From NCBI RefSeq assembly GCF_006402735.1, contig NZ_CP017174.1, positions 4,033,001 to 4,097,000 on the forward strand: a DNA stretch of 64,000 bases, given 5' to 3'. Within the stretch, counting starts at the first letter, position 1. Each line of letters starts with the position of its first letter. Of this stretch, positions 1 to 9,283 are shown piece by piece. Source of the DNA: Myxococcus xanthus. Its GTDB lineage: Bacteria; Myxococcota; Myxococcia; Myxococcales; Myxococcaceae. Under the pieces are notes generated by a model. The model was not told where the DNA came from and did not search any database. It saw only the letters and a list, made by a program, of their open reading frames with translations. Made by a program: the position numbers and the translations under genes.

Positions 1-655
1 CGGACTGAACGACGACATGGGTCGCGGGTGTTCCTCCGATGGTGACGGTCGCACCCGCGCCGAAGTACTGCCCCTGGATGGTGATGTCCGTCCCACCTGC
101 CAGCGGCACTTCGCGCGGACTGACCCCCGTGGTCGCCGGTCCACTGAAATGAAAGCCGTTGTCGCAGCGTCCCCCCGCGGTGCGCGCCGCGGTGGTCCAG
201 ACGTCGACGTGTACCGCACCCACGGCGTTGGGAGGTGTCTGACAGGTCAGCTCGGTGGCGGAGACGATGTTGACGGCGGCCGCGGCAGCGCCGTTGAAGT
301 TGACGACCATGCCGGCGACGAAGCCCCGGCCGGTGACGGTCACCTGGGTGGCGCCCGCGATTGAACCCGCGTCGGGACTGCACTTGCTCACGACCGCGTA
401 GTATTCGAAGGGGTTGGCCCACGGGGCCGACGTTCCGTCGGGGTTGGTCGCCGTGACAGTGACCTGACCTGCCCGCTCCCGCTTGGGCGTTCGTACCCTT
501 ATCTGGGTGGGCGGCGTGACCTGGATGACCGTGGCGCTGGTGCCCCCAAAGCTGACCCGGGCCCCCGCCTGGATTTGCGTTCCCGTGAGGGTGAGCTCAA
601 CGCCTCCGTCCACGGAGCAGCCGTTGATATCGAGATGGGTGATGGTGATGGGCAC
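1..655 (-). CDS. IPT/TIG-domain protein, C-terminus beyond the window
   Basis: The reading frame opens with GTG at 655, preceded by a GGGGGAAG Shine-Dalgarno, and runs open to base 1, so about 218 N-terminal residues are present. They form repeated immunoglobulin-like IPT/TIG units of about 85 residues. The first begins PITITHLDINGCSVDGG. The second begins near KCSPDAGSIAGATQVTVTG. The third begins near SGPATTGVSPREVPLAGG and is cut by the window edge. The alternation of glycine turns with V/T-rich strands is typical of the fold. No signal peptide is visible. The gene lies 51 bases downstream of the LysM protein on the same strand, so co-transcription is likely. TIG domains usually serve in surface or binding roles; the function here is unknown. 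Confidence 0.72.
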   Translation of the reverse strand, partial: MPITITHLDINGCSVDGGVELTLTGTQIQAGARVSFGGTSATVIQVTPPTQIRVRTPKRERAGQVTVTATNPDGTSAPWANPFEYYAVVSKCSPDAGSIAGATQVTVTGRGFVAGMVVNFNGAAAAAVNIVSATELTCQTPPNAVGAVHVDVWTTAARTAGGRCDNGFHFSGPATTGVSPREVPLAGGTDITIQGQYFGAGATVTIGGTPATHVVVQS

Positions 656-706
656 GCTTCTTCCCCCGGGCCATGCGTGCACGGCCCATGGCTTGCCGCG
701 CCGTTG

Positions 707-1837
707 CTAGGCGAGGTGTTTTTCTTCGATGGTCGCGCGGGTGCTTGCGTCCGGCTCACCGGTCACCGTGAGCCCCTCATCACGCTGAAAGTCCTGCAGC
801 GCGCGGCGAGTCAAGGCGCCCAACTTCCCCTCATCCTTGGCGCAGGGATAGCCCAGGTTGGTCAGGCGTCCCTGCACTCCAGAGAGTGTGTCGAGCGGGT
901 CGAGATGCGCCGCGCGGAAGATGAACGTCTCGCGTTCGAGATCCTGGCCCAGGGTGACCCTGACCTCGGTGGTGGTCGCTGACACGGACTCCCGCACGAA
1001 GCCCTCCCCATCCGTCTTCCCCGTGCGCTCCTCGGTGCCATTCGGGCCGTCAATGGCTATCAGATAGGACGCTCCGCTTCGGGGCCGGTCCTGCCGGTCC
1101 AGGAAGCGGATGCGCAGTTGCTCGGACGCATCCTTGCGGCGGATGCGATAGGCGTTCGAGGGCTCCACGTCCCGCAGCGCGAGCTGTCGCGGAGGAAGGA
1201 TGACGGTGTCCCCCGGCAGGAGGATGTTCTTGTTCTTCCGCCGGCTCTTGAGGTCGCGGTTGTCCGGCAGGTCCCAGACCGTGTCCGCGTGGAGCCCATG
1301 CTGGTGGGCGAGCGTCGAGAGGCACTCGCCTTGCTGGATGACGTGAGAGGTGGGGCCCGTCCGTGCCACGGGGCGCGGCGCCGTCCAGGTGGCTTCGTCG
1401 CGGCAGGCGGCCCGCTCCGCTGACAGGGGCTCACTGCCGAGAATCTCCCAGCGGTCCTGGTCCAATTCGAGGAGCCCGAGCTGATACGTCCCCGGCGCGA
1501 GGCCCTGGAAGCGCAGCGTCCCCGCCGCATCGGTCCTGGCGGACAGGGCTTCGGTGGAGCTCTTGCGCAGCTCGATGAGGATGTCGTCGAGCGGCTTTCC
1601 CTCCATGTCGACGACCGTGGCCTCCAGGGTCTGCAGCGCAGCTTTCATGCAGGGCAAGATGACGTCGCCCCCGGAGGAGATGGACGCGGCGGCGGCCTTC
1701 GCGGCCTTCAGCTGGGTGAGCTTCGCCTCGCTCGAATCCTGGGGGCTGGGAGGGGGCTCTGTCGGGCCACACTTGCTGAAGTACGCCCGCTCCGGGTCGA
1801 AGACCGCCGAGGGCTTGAAGACGATGTCATGCGCCAT
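707..1837 (-). CDS. LysM and peptidoglycan-binding domain protein
   Basis: This 376-residue protein has no signal peptide (it starts MAHDIVFKPS). Residues about 95-145 look like a carboxypeptidase-regulatory-type beta sandwich (VVDMEGKPLDDI through GLAPGTYQL). Residues about 165-215 form a LysM module (VIQQGECLSTLAHQHGL, then LLPGDTVILP). The C-terminal 60 residues match a PG_binding_1 domain (GVQGRLTNLGYPC, then LTRRALQDFQ). A good Shine-Dalgarno (GGAGGG) precedes the ATG. It follows the small gene at 1856-2245 by 18 bases. Cytosolic LysM/PG-binding proteins without export signals are common in VgrG/PAAR-type secretion clusters, so a role as effector accessory or carried effector is an inference from architecture and neighbours. 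Confidence 0.8.
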   Translation of the reverse strand: MAHDIVFKPSAVFDPERAYFSKCGPTEPPPSPQDSSEAKLTQLKAAKAAAASISSGGDVILPCMKAALQTLEATVVDMEGKPLDDILIELRKSSTEALSARTDAAGTLRFQGLAPGTYQLGLLELDQDRWEILGSEPLSAERAACRDEATWTAPRPVARTGPTSHVIQQGECLSTLAHQHGLHADTVWDLPDNRDLKSRRKNKNILLPGDTVILPPRQLALRDVEPSNAYRIRRKDASEQLRIRFLDRQDRPRSGASYLIAIDGPNGTEERTGKTDGEGFVRESVSATTTEVRVTLGQDLERETFIFRAAHLDPLDTLSGVQGRLTNLGYPCAKDEGKLGALTRRALQDFQRDEGLTVTGEPDASTRATIEEKHLA

Positions 1838-1855
1838 GGGGGGCCCTCCGCCGCG

Positions 1856-2245
1856 TTACGCTTCGATGCCGAATGCCATGCGTGCCTTTGCGTTGCGCGC
1901 GGACGTCTCCAGCCGCCGCTGGAAGCGGGTCTCGACCCTGTTCATCCGCTCATCGGGTTCAAAGGTCGTGTCGGAGAGGGCCTCCGCCACCCAAGGCTCG
2001 TCCTGGTCGAAAGCCCAGCCAAAGAGGGCCGCGAGCCCGATGAAACGCGTCTGCAGCTCGCTACTGGCGAGTCCGTAACCGCGGGCGCGGGTCAGCCCCT
2101 TCCGGAGCTCCTGTCGCAGCGAGTCCCCGGAGAGGTCCTTGACCTCCTCCGGAAAGTGGGTGTGCAGGTGCACCACCAGCTCTTCGACGAAGTGCGTCTC
2201 CCTGACGTCGCGCAGTGCTTCGACCTGGGCGTCACGGATGCGCAC
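1856..2245 (-). CDS. Small helical protein of type VI effector-module type
   Basis: The gene encodes 129 residues from a GTG at 2245 with a GGGAGAG Shine-Dalgarno. The protein is helical and charged, with a conserved-looking core of ELVVHLHTHFPEEVKDL, the segment ARGYGLASSELQTRFIGL, and an aromatic patch LFGWAFDQDEPW. From memory, proteins with this layout (N-terminal RDAQ, then a HFP motif, then an ARGYG motif and an F-x-W-x-FD motif) occur in DUF4123/VgrG effector modules of type VI secretion systems. It is probably the first gene of the minus-strand group that continues with the LysM and TIG genes. Its molecular function is not known to me, and the family link is from recall, not from a search. 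Confidence 0.6.
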   Translation of the reverse strand: MRIRDAQVEALRDVRETHFVEELVVHLHTHFPEEVKDLSGDSLRQELRKGLTRARGYGLASSELQTRFIGLAALFGWAFDQDEPWVAEALSDTTFEPDERMNRVETRFQRRLETSARNAKARMAFGIEA

Positions 2246-2659
2246 TTCACTCTCCCGGAATTACTTGATTTGAACGCTAACTGACAGTGAAGTCGAGTTC
2301 AAGCACGTTACGGGTTGACCGCCTCCGAGGCCACCGGGAGGCGCCTGCTTTCAAGGCCCGGGGGCGCGCGGATGCGGCGTGAAGGTCATGCATCAAGTCA
2401 CCGCATGGCGACGGTTCCACATGACGTGCTCCTGCTCGATGAGCTGCACGGCGCGCCACGCCACGTCAACCGTCGGCCTACACCGTGGCCGCGCGTGGGG
2501 TGAAGCTGTGCAGCCCAGTCCGCTCGGCACGTCAGCCCAGGCAACTGCATCTCTGACACGGGGGGGCACCAAGCCGTCGCTCAGCACCTCCGGGGTGAAT
2601 TTGACGCGGCCTTGACGCGGCACCATCCCCACTCGGATTCGACTAGAATCCCGCCCCTT
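2246..2659. other. Intergenic region between divergent genes
   Basis: About 410 bases separate the minus-strand GTG at 2245 from the plus-strand ATG at 2660. No convincing gene is present; the short open frames here lack a Shine-Dalgarno and family resemblance. The segment must hold both divergent promoters. An 11-bp-spaced tandem repeat, TTGACGCGGC at 2601-2610 and again at 2612-2621, lies 40-60 bases before the plus-strand gene and could be a regulator site or duplicated -35-like elements. TAGAAT at 2644-2649 is a possible -10, but it lacks a well-spaced -35. Confidence 0.5.
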
Positions 2660-3400
2660 ATGGAGCGGACCGGCGCAGCGGCAGTCATCATCGGCAACGA
2701 GGTCTTGACGGCGAAGGTCCATGACCTGAACGGGCCGCACCTCATCAAGCGCCTGCGCGAGGTGGGCATCCCGCTGCACTCGGTGGAGACGGTCCTCGAC
2801 GACGTGGACGCCATCGTGGACGCCGTGGCCCGGGCCCGGCGCAAGGCGCGCTACGTCTTCACCAGCGGCGGCATCGGCCCCACCCATGACGACGTCACCG
2901 TGCGCGCGGTGGCCCTGGCCATGGGACGGAAGGTGGTTCGGCTGCAGGAGATGCTGGACCTCATCATGTCCCGCGCCACCGAGGAGCGGCCGGTGACGGC
3001 GGAAGGACTGCGGCTCGCCGATGCCCCGGAGGGCGCCGTGCTGCTTCCCCAGGCAGACATGTGGTTCCCCGTGCTCACGGTGGAGGACATCTTCCTGCTG
3101 CCCGGTGTTCCGCAGTTGTTCCGGATGCAGTTGGAGACGGTGCTCGCGCGGCTGAGCGGGTCGCCCGTGGCCGTGAGCTGCCTCTACCTCCGGCTGGGCG
3201 AAAGCGACATCGCCGCCGTGCTGGACCGGGTGGCGCTCGACATGCCGCACGTGGCCATCGGCTCCTACCCGGAGTTCGACACGGACAAGGACTACCGGGT
3301 GAAGGTGACGGTGGAGTCCGCCCAGCGCGGGCCCGTGGATGACGCCCTGTCGCGCATCCTCACGGGCCTGCCGGAAGGCGCGGTGGTGCGGCGGGAGTAG
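2660..3400 (+). CDS. CinA-type molybdopterin-binding-fold protein
   Basis: This 246-residue protein carries one MoCF/MogA-like domain. The N-terminus AAAVIIGNEVLTAKVHD and the motif YVFTSGGIGPTHDDVT are the substrate-loop signatures of the competence/damage-inducible CinA N-terminal family. The usual C-terminal deamidase domain is absent, so this is the short form seen in many bacteria. By family knowledge it is a cytosolic nucleotide-pyrophosphatase-like or molybdopterin-like binding protein. I chose ATG 2660 rather than an in-frame ATG 48 bases upstream because the conserved domain begins immediately after it. It converges with the TPR gene, with only 25 bases between them. Confidence 0.85.
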   Translation: MERTGAAAVIIGNEVLTAKVHDLNGPHLIKRLREVGIPLHSVETVLDDVDAIVDAVARARRKARYVFTSGGIGPTHDDVTVRAVALAMGRKVVRLQEMLDLIMSRATEERPVTAEGLRLADAPEGAVLLPQADMWFPVLTVEDIFLLPGVPQLFRMQLETVLARLSGSPVAVSCLYLRLGESDIAAVLDRVALDMPHVAIGSYPEFDTDKDYRVKVTVESAQRGPVDDALSRILTGLPEGAVVRRE

Positions 3401-3425
3401 GGCTCCCGCCGCGTTCCGAACGCGC

Positions 3426-6400
3426 CTACAGCCCCAGTCCCAACCGCTGGCGCAGCCGGAAGAAGTCGTCCGTGAAGGCCCACGCCAGAATCGTGCGCAG
3501 GCGCTCGCCTTCGCGCACGGCCTGGATCATGGGCTCGGGCGTATCCAGCCGGGCACCCGCGAAGTTCGGGTCCTCGCGCAGCACCATGCCCAGGCCCACC
3601 GCCACGTCGCCGCACATCAGCAGGCCCGCGCGGTCCGCCGAGTAGTCGATGGCCTCCAGCCAGGGCGCCAGGTCCACCTTCTGCGCGTCGCCCAGCGACA
3701 TCGCCGGAATCTCCAGCGCCTTGAGCGCCTTGCGCGGGAAGGCCCGCTTGAGCTGCTTCACCGACTCGTCGTTGCGCCGGCCCAGCGCGCTGAATTGCGG
3801 CGCGTGCAGGCGGACGGCGCTGCCGAAGAGGTCCGCCGTTTCGCCCTGTGACAGCTTCTCCAGCACCGCGGTCTTGTTGAGCAGCCCCAGCGCCGCGCGG
3901 CCCAGGAGGAACTTCTGCTCGCGCGCGTTGAAGCGCCGCACCACGTCCTGGCCAATGCACACCGACATGGGCTCCGTGGTCTCCAGCACCGTCAGCCCGC
4001 GCCGCGCCTGGTAGGCCTCGAAGCTCTCCACGCCGAACACCTGCGCCACGGCGCGGATGGCCTTGTACACGGCCGAGTCCGGCTTGAGCCGGTCCGCCTT
4101 CGGATTGACGCCCACGATTTCGAAGTTGGGCGGGTACACCTTCTCCAGGTGCTCGCCCATCGCGCGCAGCACCTCGAGCAGCGGGCCCCGGGCCCCCGGG
4201 TGCATCAGCACCGAGTCCACGTCCGTCTGCGTGAGCGCCTCGCGCGCCTCCTGCGCCAGCCTCGTGCGGGCCTCCATGTAGAAGGCCAGCTCCACCTCGT
4301 TGGCGGAGCGCAGGAAGTGCAGCGCCGCCGCCGCGCAGAACGCCTTGTCGAGCTGCTTCAGGCCCTCCCAGAGCTTGAACAGCGCGTGCAGGCTGTCCAC
4401 TCGCGTCGGGTCCTGCCGGAGAATCTGCCGGTGCTCCTCGATGGCCATCGGCACCGATGACGAGTCCCGCGCGTACAGCTCCGCGAGCACCGCGCGGGCC
4501 TGGAGGTTCGTGCCATCACCATCCACCACCTGCCGGTACAGCGCGGTGGCGCGAGCGGGCTCGGACAGCGGACCCGCGTACAGGTCCGCGGCCCGCATCC
4601 GCAGCGTCGCGGCGCGCTTGGGCTCCACGGCCAACTGGCCCGCGGCCTGGGCCTCCAGCAACTGCGCCAGCTCCGGCAGATTGCGAGCGCGCTCGTAGAG
4701 GACCACCAGCCGGTCCACCAGGGCGGGGTTGCCCGGAGACAGCTCCAGCGCGCGGCGGTAGAGCGGGGTGGCCGCGCCCGCGTCGCCCAGCCCTTCGTCA
4801 TACGTACGCGCCAGTTCCAGCGTGAAGCGGGCCCGCGGCTCCGGCGGCAGCTCCTGCTGGAGCAGCTTGTGCAGGCAGTCCACCGCGCCCGCCCAGTTGC
4901 GCGCCTGCGTGTGAAGCCCGGCCAGGCGCTCCAGCGCCTCCAGGTGACGGGGCAGGGTGGCCAGCACCGTCTGGTAGTGCGCCGCGGCCCGGCTCGGGTC
5001 ATTGAGGTGCGACGCGTACAGGTTCCCCAGCGTCATGTGGAACTGCGCCAGGACGCGTGGGTCGCCACCCAGTTGCACGCGCTGGCTCAGCATGGCCGCG
5101 GCCTCGGGGTACTGCTGCGCCTCCAGCAACAGCGCGCCACGCAGCTCCAGCGCCTCCGGGTGTCCCGGCTGCGCGGACAGTGCCTTCTCCAGCAGGGCCA
5201 GCGCCCGCGCGCGGTCATTCAGCGTGGTGTGGTGCAGCCGCGCCGCGCTGACGAACGCCGTGGCCGCCGCCAGTCCGTCCCGCTGCGCCAGCTTCGCCTC
5301 GGCGCGCCGCTCCTGCAGGGCCGCCAGGTCCGCGGAGCCACCGCGCTGCGCCAGCAGCTCCTCCAGGCCCGCCTGCGCGCCCGCGTGCAGCGGATCCTTC
5401 TCCAGCGCCTGCCGGTACAGCGCCGTGGCGCCGTCCGCGTCATTCAGCCGGCCCACGGCCAGCTTCGCCGCGCCGATGAACGCCTCGATGGCGCCACGCG
5501 GATCGCGCGACACTCGGGCCTCGGCCTCCAGGGCGGCGCGGGCTCCCGTGAAGTCGCCCCGCTTCAAGGCCACGCGGCGAGCTCCCTGAATCGCGGGCAG
5601 GCACTGCGACTGGAGCTCCAGGGCCTGCCGGTACAGCGCCGCCGCCCGCTCCAAGTCGTTGAAGCGCGTGTCCGCCAGCTCGGCGGTGCGCAGCAGCATC
5701 TCCAGGGCCTCTTCGGCGTCCTGCGCGGACGCGAGCCGCATGGTGTACAGGCGCGCCAGTCCCGCGGCGTCACCCGCCTGTCGCAGGCCGCGCTCCAGCA
5801 CGAAGGCCAGCCGCGCATCGCCCGGGTCGGCCTCGAATGCGCGCTTGTAGGCCTCCAGCGTGCCCTCGGCGGGGCTGCGGTCCAGGTCCACCGCGGCGGA
5901 CAGGCGGAGGGCCGTGGCCAGCCGCGGGTCATTCACACGGTCGGCGATGCGCTGGCGCAGCTCGGCGCGGCGCGGCCGGTCCGAGGCGCGGATGCGCTCC
6001 AGCAGCGTGAGGGCGGTGAGGTTGCCGGCGTCCAGCGCCAGCACGGCCTCGCAGCACTGGGCCGCGCGTGAGGGCTCCTGGAATCGGTCCAGGTACAGCC
6101 GCGCCAGCTTCAGGTACGCCGTCACCTTGGCCGCGGACGTGCTGCCCACCTGCGTCTCGCGGTCCAGGATGCCGACCAGCTCCTTCACGTTGTCTTGCGC
6201 CAGGTACAGCCGCTCCAGCGCGCGAAGCGTGGCGGCATGGGCCGGCGTCAGGCGCAGCACCTCTTGATACGTGTCGATGGCCAGCTCGGGCCGAAGGAGC
6301 TGCTCCTCCCAGATGGCCGCCGCCTGATACAGGGCGTTGGCGCGCTCCAGCGGGTCGGTGCGGTTGGCGGCCTCGGCGCGCAGCACCTCCACCAGGCTCT

Positions 6401-8504
6401 CCCACGCGGCCTGCGCGCGGTAGATGCGGGCCAGCGCGCGCAGCGCCGGGAAGTAGCTGGGCGCCAGCATCAGCGCCTCGTTGTACGAAGCGATGGCCTC
6501 GTTGTCCTGGTTCAGCCGCTGCTCGTACAACTCGCCAATCTTGTAGATGAGCGCGGCGGCCTGCTCGGTGGAGGCGGAGCTCTCCGACTCCGCCCGGTAC
6601 ATGTCCACCAGCTTCTCCCACCGGCCATCCTGCGCGTACAGCCGGCCCAGCGCCTTGAGCGCGGGGAGGTAGGACGGGGACAGCGCCAGCACGCGCTCAT
6701 ACGCGGAGATGGCGCCCGCGCGGTCCTTGAGGTTCTCGTCGAGAATCTCCGCGTTGCGGTGCAGCAGCGACAGCACCTGCTTGGTGTCACCCGCGAGCGA
6801 CGCCTCCAGGTCGTGCGTCTCCAGCAGCTCGCGGAAGCGGCTGGCCCGCTCGTGGAGCCGCGCGAGGTTGCGGATGGTGGGCAGGTGGTCGGACGCCAGG
6901 TCGAGGATGCGCTTCATGCACTCGATGGCGTGGTCCAGGTCGCCCAGGCGGTCCTCGTACACCACCGCCATCTTGTTCAACGTGGTGATGAGCTGATCCC
7001 GGTCGCTCGTCTGGAGCAGGTCCTGCTCGTACATCGCCACCAGCTCCGCGAAGCGGCCCTGGCGCTCGTAGAGGCGCGTGAGGGCCTTCTGCGCGGGGAG
7101 GTAGCCCGGCTGCAACTGGAGGCAGGCGTTGTAGCGGGAGATGGCGTCCTCCTGCCGTCCCAGCCGCTCCTCCAGGATTTCGGCCGCCTTGTACATGCGC
7201 GCGGCCTTCTGCTTCGCGTCCTCGGCGGCGGCGACCTCCGCGTCGAAGACGGCGACCAGCCGCTCCCAGTCCTGCATGCGGTAGTAGAGCTTGCCCAGGC
7301 CCGCCAGCGCGGCCGCGTGGCCGGGGATGCGGGCGACGATGGCCTGATACCGCGCCGCCGCGTCCGACTCGCGCTTGAGGACCTCCTCGTACAGCGCCGC
7401 CAGCCGGAGGTTGGTGGCCACCAGCTCGCTCTCGTCGTTGAGCGAGCCCACGCGCGCCAGCAGCACGTCCGACAGCTCCTCGAAGCGGCCTTGCGTCTCG
7501 TAGATGCCGGCCAGCTCGCTCAGCACCAGCGGCTCGTTGGGGGACACCTGCCGCGCGGCGAGCAGCGCGGCCAGCGCGTCGTCCTTGCGGTCGTTGCGTT
7601 CGTAGACCTTGGCGATCTGCAGATACGCGGGCGCCGCCTGCGCGCCCAACGCGGCCGCCTCCGCACCCAGCGCGGCGAGCAGCTCATCCACGCGCCCCTC
7701 GCGCTCGGCCAGCCGCTTCATGGCCGCCAGGAGCTGGAGGTCCGACCGGTCCAGCGCGAAGGCCTCGCGGAACAGGGCCGCGGCGCCTTCCTTCTGCTTC
7801 AGCCGCTCTTCCAGCAGCAGGCCCGCGGCGGTGAGGTAGTGCGCGCGCAGCGAAGGCTGCTGCACGGTGGCGGCGATCAGCCGGTACACCTCCACCAGCG
7901 CGGGCGCGTCATTGCGAGCGGCGTAGACGGACTCGAGCTGGGTGAGGACGACGACGTCCGTGGGCCGGCGCTCCAGGCACTGCTTCAGGCACGCGGCGGA
8001 CTCCTCGTCCCGCGACAGGCGCTCCTGGAGGATGATGCCCTTCTCGAAGAGCAGCGCGGCCTGGTGGCGCGCGTCGTCGGTGGCCGCCAGCTCCGCGTCC
8101 ATCAACTGGAGCACCATCTGCCAGTTGCCCACGTCCGCGAAGAGCCGGCGGGCGGCGCGGATGTTGACGAGGTAGCGCGGCGCCAGCTTGTACGCGTTCT
8201 GGAACGCCACCGCGGCGTTGCGCGGATTCTTGAGCGGCTCCTCCCAGAGCAGGCCCACCTCGTGGAAGAGCAGCGCCGCCGTGTGGGGCTCCGTGGTGCT
8301 GAGGGCCTTGGCCTCGCGCTCCAGGGATGCGATGCGCTCTCGCGCTTCATCCTCGGCGCGGGTGTTGGCGGCAGCCGCGGGTGCGGTGGGCGCGGCCTGG
8401 GCCTGCGTCTCCGTGACCGGAGCGTTCGGGCTCGCGGGCGCGCCAGACACAGGCAGGGGGGCCACGGGAACAGTGGTCCTCGGGACGTCGTTGCGCTCGC
8501 TCAT
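3426..8504 (-). CDS. Giant tetratricopeptide-repeat protein
   Basis: The protein is about 1692 residues. I place the start at ATG 8504 (MSERNDVP), where a GGAG lies 10 bases upstream; the longer frame only adds a Pro/Ser-rich stretch. After an Ala/Pro-rich N-terminal tail, residues about 55-1390 are almost entirely degenerate TPR units of about 35-40 residues (patterns such as A...Y...L...P....AL..L..LY). The last 250-300 residues are different and non-repetitive, with motifs such as VNPKADRLKPDS, LGRAALGLLNKTAVLEKLS and DRAGLLMCGDVAVGLG. No signal peptide or membrane span is visible, so it is probably a cytoplasmic scaffold. The specific partners and process cannot be read from the sequence. 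Confidence 0.9.
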   Translation of the reverse strand: MSERNDVPRTTVPVAPLPVSGAPASPNAPVTETQAQAAPTAPAAAANTRAEDEARERIASLEREAKALSTTEPHTAALLFHEVGLLWEEPLKNPRNAAVAFQNAYKLAPRYLVNIRAARRLFADVGNWQMVLQLMDAELAATDDARHQAALLFEKGIILQERLSRDEESAACLKQCLERRPTDVVVLTQLESVYAARNDAPALVEVYRLIAATVQQPSLRAHYLTAAGLLLEERLKQKEGAAALFREAFALDRSDLQLLAAMKRLAEREGRVDELLAALGAEAAALGAQAAPAYLQIAKVYERNDRKDDALAALLAARQVSPNEPLVLSELAGIYETQGRFEELSDVLLARVGSLNDESELVATNLRLAALYEEVLKRESDAAARYQAIVARIPGHAAALAGLGKLYYRMQDWERLVAVFDAEVAAAEDAKQKAARMYKAAEILEERLGRQEDAISRYNACLQLQPGYLPAQKALTRLYERQGRFAELVAMYEQDLLQTSDRDQLITTLNKMAVVYEDRLGDLDHAIECMKRILDLASDHLPTIRNLARLHERASRFRELLETHDLEASLAGDTKQVLSLLHRNAEILDENLKDRAGAISAYERVLALSPSYLPALKALGRLYAQDGRWEKLVDMYRAESESSASTEQAAALIYKIGELYEQRLNQDNEAIASYNEALMLAPSYFPALRALARIYRAQAAWESLVEVLRAEAANRTDPLERANALYQAAAIWEEQLLRPELAIDTYQEVLRLTPAHAATLRALERLYLAQDNVKELVGILDRETQVGSTSAAKVTAYLKLARLYLDRFQEPSRAAQCCEAVLALDAGNLTALTLLERIRASDRPRRAELRQRIADRVNDPRLATALRLSAAVDLDRSPAEGTLEAYKRAFEADPGDARLAFVLERGLRQAGDAAGLARLYTMRLASAQDAEEALEMLLRTAELADTRFNDLERAAALYRQALELQSQCLPAIQGARRVALKRGDFTGARAALEAEARVSRDPRGAIEAFIGAAKLAVGRLNDADGATALYRQALEKDPLHAGAQAGLEELLAQRGGSADLAALQERRAEAKLAQRDGLAAATAFVSAARLHHTTLNDRARALALLEKALSAQPGHPEALELRGALLLEAQQYPEAAAMLSQRVQLGGDPRVLAQFHMTLGNLYASHLNDPSRAAAHYQTVLATLPRHLEALERLAGLHTQARNWAGAVDCLHKLLQQELPPEPRARFTLELARTYDEGLGDAGAATPLYRRALELSPGNPALVDRLVVLYERARNLPELAQLLEAQAAGQLAVEPKRAATLRMRAADLYAGPLSEPARATALYRQVVDGDGTNLQARAVLAELYARDSSSVPMAIEEHRQILRQDPTRVDSLHALFKLWEGLKQLDKAFCAAAALHFLRSANEVELAFYMEARTRLAQEAREALTQTDVDSVLMHPGARGPLLEVLRAMGEHLEKVYPPNFEIVGVNPKADRLKPDSAVYKAIRAVAQVFGVESFEAYQARRGLTVLETTEPMSVCIGQDVVRRFNAREQKFLLGRAALGLLNKTAVLEKLSQGETADLFGSAVRLHAPQFSALGRRNDESVKQLKRAFPRKALKALEIPAMSLGDAQKVDLAPWLEAIDYSADRAGLLMCGDVAVGLGMVLREDPNFAGARLDTPEPMIQAVREGERLRTILAWAFTDDFFRLRQRLGLGL

Positions 8505-8669
8505 GGAAAGCCGGCTCCGAATGGCCAATACGGGGGAGGAAGGACTGGCCGTCGCCGGTCGTAACATGCGCTTGGCCGATCCCTCAACTTCCCGTCTTTC
8601 CTGGCGATTTGGGTGCCAGCCGCCCCAGGGAGCGGGCAGGCGAACCCCTGCATTGGGGCAACGCGGCGC

Positions 8670-9221
8670 CTACTTCCGCCGAGCGCGCCACTCGTCGCGG
8701 CTCTGCCCCCAGCGGTCGACGAAGAGCGTGTCGTGCGGCGGTGGCATGTGTGCCTGTCCCAGCACGCGCGACCCCAGCCGGAGCGCGACCTGCTGGGACG
8801 GGGTGTTCTCCGGCACGATGCAGTGGATGACGTCGGTCCAGCCGAGGTGGTCGAAGGCCCAGTCCAGGGTCGCCGCCGTCGCCTCCGTGGCGTAGCCCCG
8901 GCCCCAGTACTCGCGGAGCAGGCCCCAGCCAATCTCCGTTCCCGGCCAGCCCTCCGGCTTCCACGGGCCCACTCGCCCCACCCACGCGCCCGTGGACTTC
9001 TCCAGCACGGAGAACATCGCGAAACCCTGGAGCGACCACGAGCCCGCCATCACACACAAGTTGCGCCACGCCATCGTGCGCGGCTGGACCCCTCCGATGA
9101 AACGCGCCGACTCCGGGTCGGCCGACAGCGCCGCGAAGCCATCCAGGTCCTCGGCCAGGGGAGGCCGGAGGATGAGACGCTGTGTTTCGAGCACGGGGCC
9201 ATTGCTTGCCAGGTGGGACAT
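8670..9221 (-). CDS. GNAT N-acetyltransferase, RimJ/RimL type
   Basis: This 183-residue protein starts with LETQRLILRPPLAEDLDGF, the classic opening of RimJ/RimL-like acetyltransferases. The acetyl-CoA-binding motif A is seen as EIGWGLLREYWGRGYATEA. The C-terminal half has the expected NTPSQQVALRLGSRVLG segment, where Asn-x-x-S usually contacts CoA. It would transfer an acetyl group from acetyl-CoA to an amine of an unknown substrate in the cytoplasm. The start ATG 9221 follows an AAGGCG Shine-Dalgarno. It stands between the TPR gene and a small lipoprotein gene on the same strand, with no obvious functional link. Confidence 0.88.
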   Translation of the reverse strand: MSHLASNGPVLETQRLILRPPLAEDLDGFAALSADPESARFIGGVQPRTMAWRNLCVMAGSWSLQGFAMFSVLEKSTGAWVGRVGPWKPEGWPGTEIGWGLLREYWGRGYATEATAATLDWAFDHLGWTDVIHCIVPENTPSQQVALRLGSRVLGQAHMPPPHDTLFVDRWGQSRDEWRARRK

Positions 9222-9283
9222 TCAAAACGCCTTCATGTTTGGCATTGAATTCGAACCGCTAGGCGGGAACGACGGCAACGTGA

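Noticed and set aside
2612-2659. Upstream start for the CinA-like protein
   Set aside because: The extra 16 residues are Arg/His/Pro-rich and outside the domain; no Shine-Dalgarno.
6195-8564. 789-codon open frame on the plus strand opposite the giant TPR gene
   Set aside because: Antisense frame produced by extreme third-position G/C; the product is Arg/Gln/Leu/His-rich with no domain, while the minus frame has clear TPRs.
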